Below, piece after piece: positions 5,375-5,850 of a stretch of 5,850 nucleotides of DNA. The notes under the pieces were generated by a model, which worked only from the letters and a program-made list of their open reading frames with translations, was not told the origin of the DNA and ran no database searches. This stretch comes from Acidobacteria bacterium UBA7540. GTDB lineage: Bacteria > Acidobacteriota > Terriglobia > UBA7540. How positions within the stretch are numbered: position 1 is the stretch's first letter; every line of letters begins with the position of its first letter. Location: the NCBI GenBank assembly GCA_002478145.1, contig DLMI01000127.1:1-5850 (forward strand), read 5' to 3'. The translations under genes were made by a program, and so were the position numbers.

Positions 5375-5511
5375 CCCGTGCCCCGCGCAGTCCGCCAATT
5401 GACGGGCTGCGCTCCCGTGCTCAGATTGAGACAAGATTCGCTGACAGGTTCATATAGCCCACGATGCTTTGCGCCTTCGCCGCGCAGACCTGAAGGTCTG
5501 CGCCAGCCGCG
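5375..5511. repeat. 137-bp two-hairpin dispersed repeat, copy 2
   Basis: This is the direct-orientation partner of 154-290, of equal length with 9 substitutions. It begins 10 bases after the regulator's stop codon. The first hairpin (5385-5412) has lost one base pair relative to copy 1: the T at 174 is C at 5395, opposite A. The second (5482-5503, GCGCAGACC/GGTCTGCGC, loop TGAA) is unchanged. No T-tract follows the first hairpin, so it is a doubtful terminator for the upstream gene. The open frames across it (for example 5378-5644) are repeat-encoded and not credible genes. Confidence 0.85.
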
Positions 5512-5558
5512 ATCTACCGAGCGATCGCGTTTGGCATGGCTCCCCTCAACCACCAACG

Positions 5559-5587
5559 AAAAAGGCCAAAGCGTAGAACGAGGCCTT
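5559..5587 (-). terminator. Possible weak intrinsic terminator
   Basis: On the minus strand, AAGGCC (5587-5582) pairs with GGCCTT (5567-5562) across a 14-base loop, and the T-run GGCCTTTTTCG follows. It lies about 200 bases after the stop of the phosphatase fragment and about 90 bases after the small ORF ending at 5675. The short stem and long loop make it uncertain. The rest of 5512-5674 holds nothing I can recognise. Confidence 0.4.
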
Positions 5588-5674
5588 CAAGTACTGGACG
5601 CCGCGCGCGCTTGCCGCGCCTTATTCTGGCAGAGTGCGCCGTAACTGGGGAGAGATCAGGTTGCAGCTTTCCCA

Positions 5675-5776
5675 TTACCAGGCCGTCGTCACGTCCAGTT
5701 TCAGGGAAGGGCGTTCATCATTCCAAATCCGGCGAAGTACCCACTCAGCATAGTTTCCGAGTGGTCCGTAATCCAC
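5675..5776 (-). CDS. Possible 33-aa ORF downstream of the phosphatase
   Basis: GTG 5776 opens a frame reading DYGPLGNYAEWVLRRIWNDE, then RPSLKLDVTTAW and TAA (5677-5675). The frame is open back to a TGA that overlaps the end of the phosphatase gene, so a TTG three codons earlier is also possible. The composition (three Trp, two Tyr, an amphipathic helix NYAEWVLRRIW, balanced charge) looks more like protein than a chance frame in GC-rich DNA. No good ribosome-binding site is visible, and I do not recognise the family. It could be a small coupled gene, or a C-terminal piece of a neighbour that has shifted frame. Confidence 0.35.
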   Translation of the reverse strand: MDYGPLGNYAEWVLRRIWNDERPSLKLDVTTAW

Positions 5777-5789
5777 CCGCAATCGGCGG

Positions 5790-5850
5790 CTACTTCACTG
5801 CCAGCACGAGCAGGGTAGCGTCATCCTGAAATTGCGCGCCGCAGAACTCC
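5790..5850 (-). CDS. SpoIIE/PP2C-family serine phosphatase, C-terminal fragment
   Basis: Only the last 19 codons lie in the window: EFCGAQFQDDATLLVLAVK followed by TAG (5792-5790). The pattern 'Q-x-D-D-x-T-L-L-V-L' is the conserved C-terminal strand of RsbU/SpoIIE-type PP2C phosphatases, in which the aspartate pair helps bind the catalytic metal ions. Such proteins usually dephosphorylate anti-sigma-factor antagonists in partner-switching pathways. The N-terminal sensor domains, and therefore the signal, lie beyond the right edge. The match is short but characteristic. Confidence 0.7.
   Translation of the reverse strand, partial: EFCGAQFQDDATLLVLAVK

Noticed and set aside
154..5511. CRISPR or composite transposon flanked by direct repeats
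   Set aside because: Only two copies 5 kb apart, 137 bp long, with no spacer-like array and no transposase between them.
5521..5528. GCGATCGC octamer, HIP1-like
   Set aside because: A single occurrence in GC-rich DNA with no other sign of a cyanobacterial genome; chance is sufficient.
5200..5556. Minus-strand open frame of 118 aa
   Set aside because: It crosses repeat copy 2 and the 3' end of the well-supported regulator on the opposite strand.

Overview
This is a GC-rich bacterial window that most resembles an acidobacterial (Acidobacteriota, Terriglobia-like) chromosome. That placement is inferred from protein style: a CadC/OmpR-type winged-helix, membrane and TPR regulator with a typical acidobacterial N-terminus and C-terminus, a secreted HAF-like repeat protein, a small secreted protein with a FIMAH-like helical tail, and dispersed hairpin repeats. 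No rRNA, tRNA, CRISPR array or transposase was seen.

Layout: positions 1-156 carry no gene but hold two perfect short-loop hairpins. A 137-bp repeat (154-290) follows and runs in frame into a truncated gene (to 804), which encodes the last piece of a PEP/pyruvate-binding (PPDK N-terminal) domain joined to a complete cyclic-nucleotide-binding domain. Two convergent hairpin terminators of one shared design (831-878 and 985-1025) separate it from a minus-strand cluster. Read in its own direction, the cluster contains a 78-aa unknown protein (2928-2692), a frameshifted small secreted protein with a FIMAH-like tail (2659-2268), and a 384-aa secreted protein with seven HAF-like repeats (2193-1039). 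Divergent from the cluster, 3031-5364 encodes a 777-aa transmembrane winged-helix/TPR protein. A second copy of the 137-bp repeat starts 10 bp after its stop (5375-5511). The right edge holds the last 19 codons of a minus-strand SpoIIE/PP2C-type phosphatase (5790-5850), with a possible 33-aa ORF and a weak terminator beyond it.

How the parts may relate: the regulator lies head to head with the secreted-protein cluster across about 100 bp, so control of that cluster is plausible but not shown. The cNMP protein and the phosphatase fragment are signalling proteins at the two edges with no visible link to the centre. The most unusual content is the repeat biology: a two-hairpin, REPIN-like 137-bp element present twice in direct orientation, one copy supplying the apparent start and first 44 codons of a truncated gene, and a set of hairpins across the window whose stems close on GCGCAG/CTGCGC or CGCAGAGG/CCTCTGCG. 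No clearly new enzymatic system is visible.
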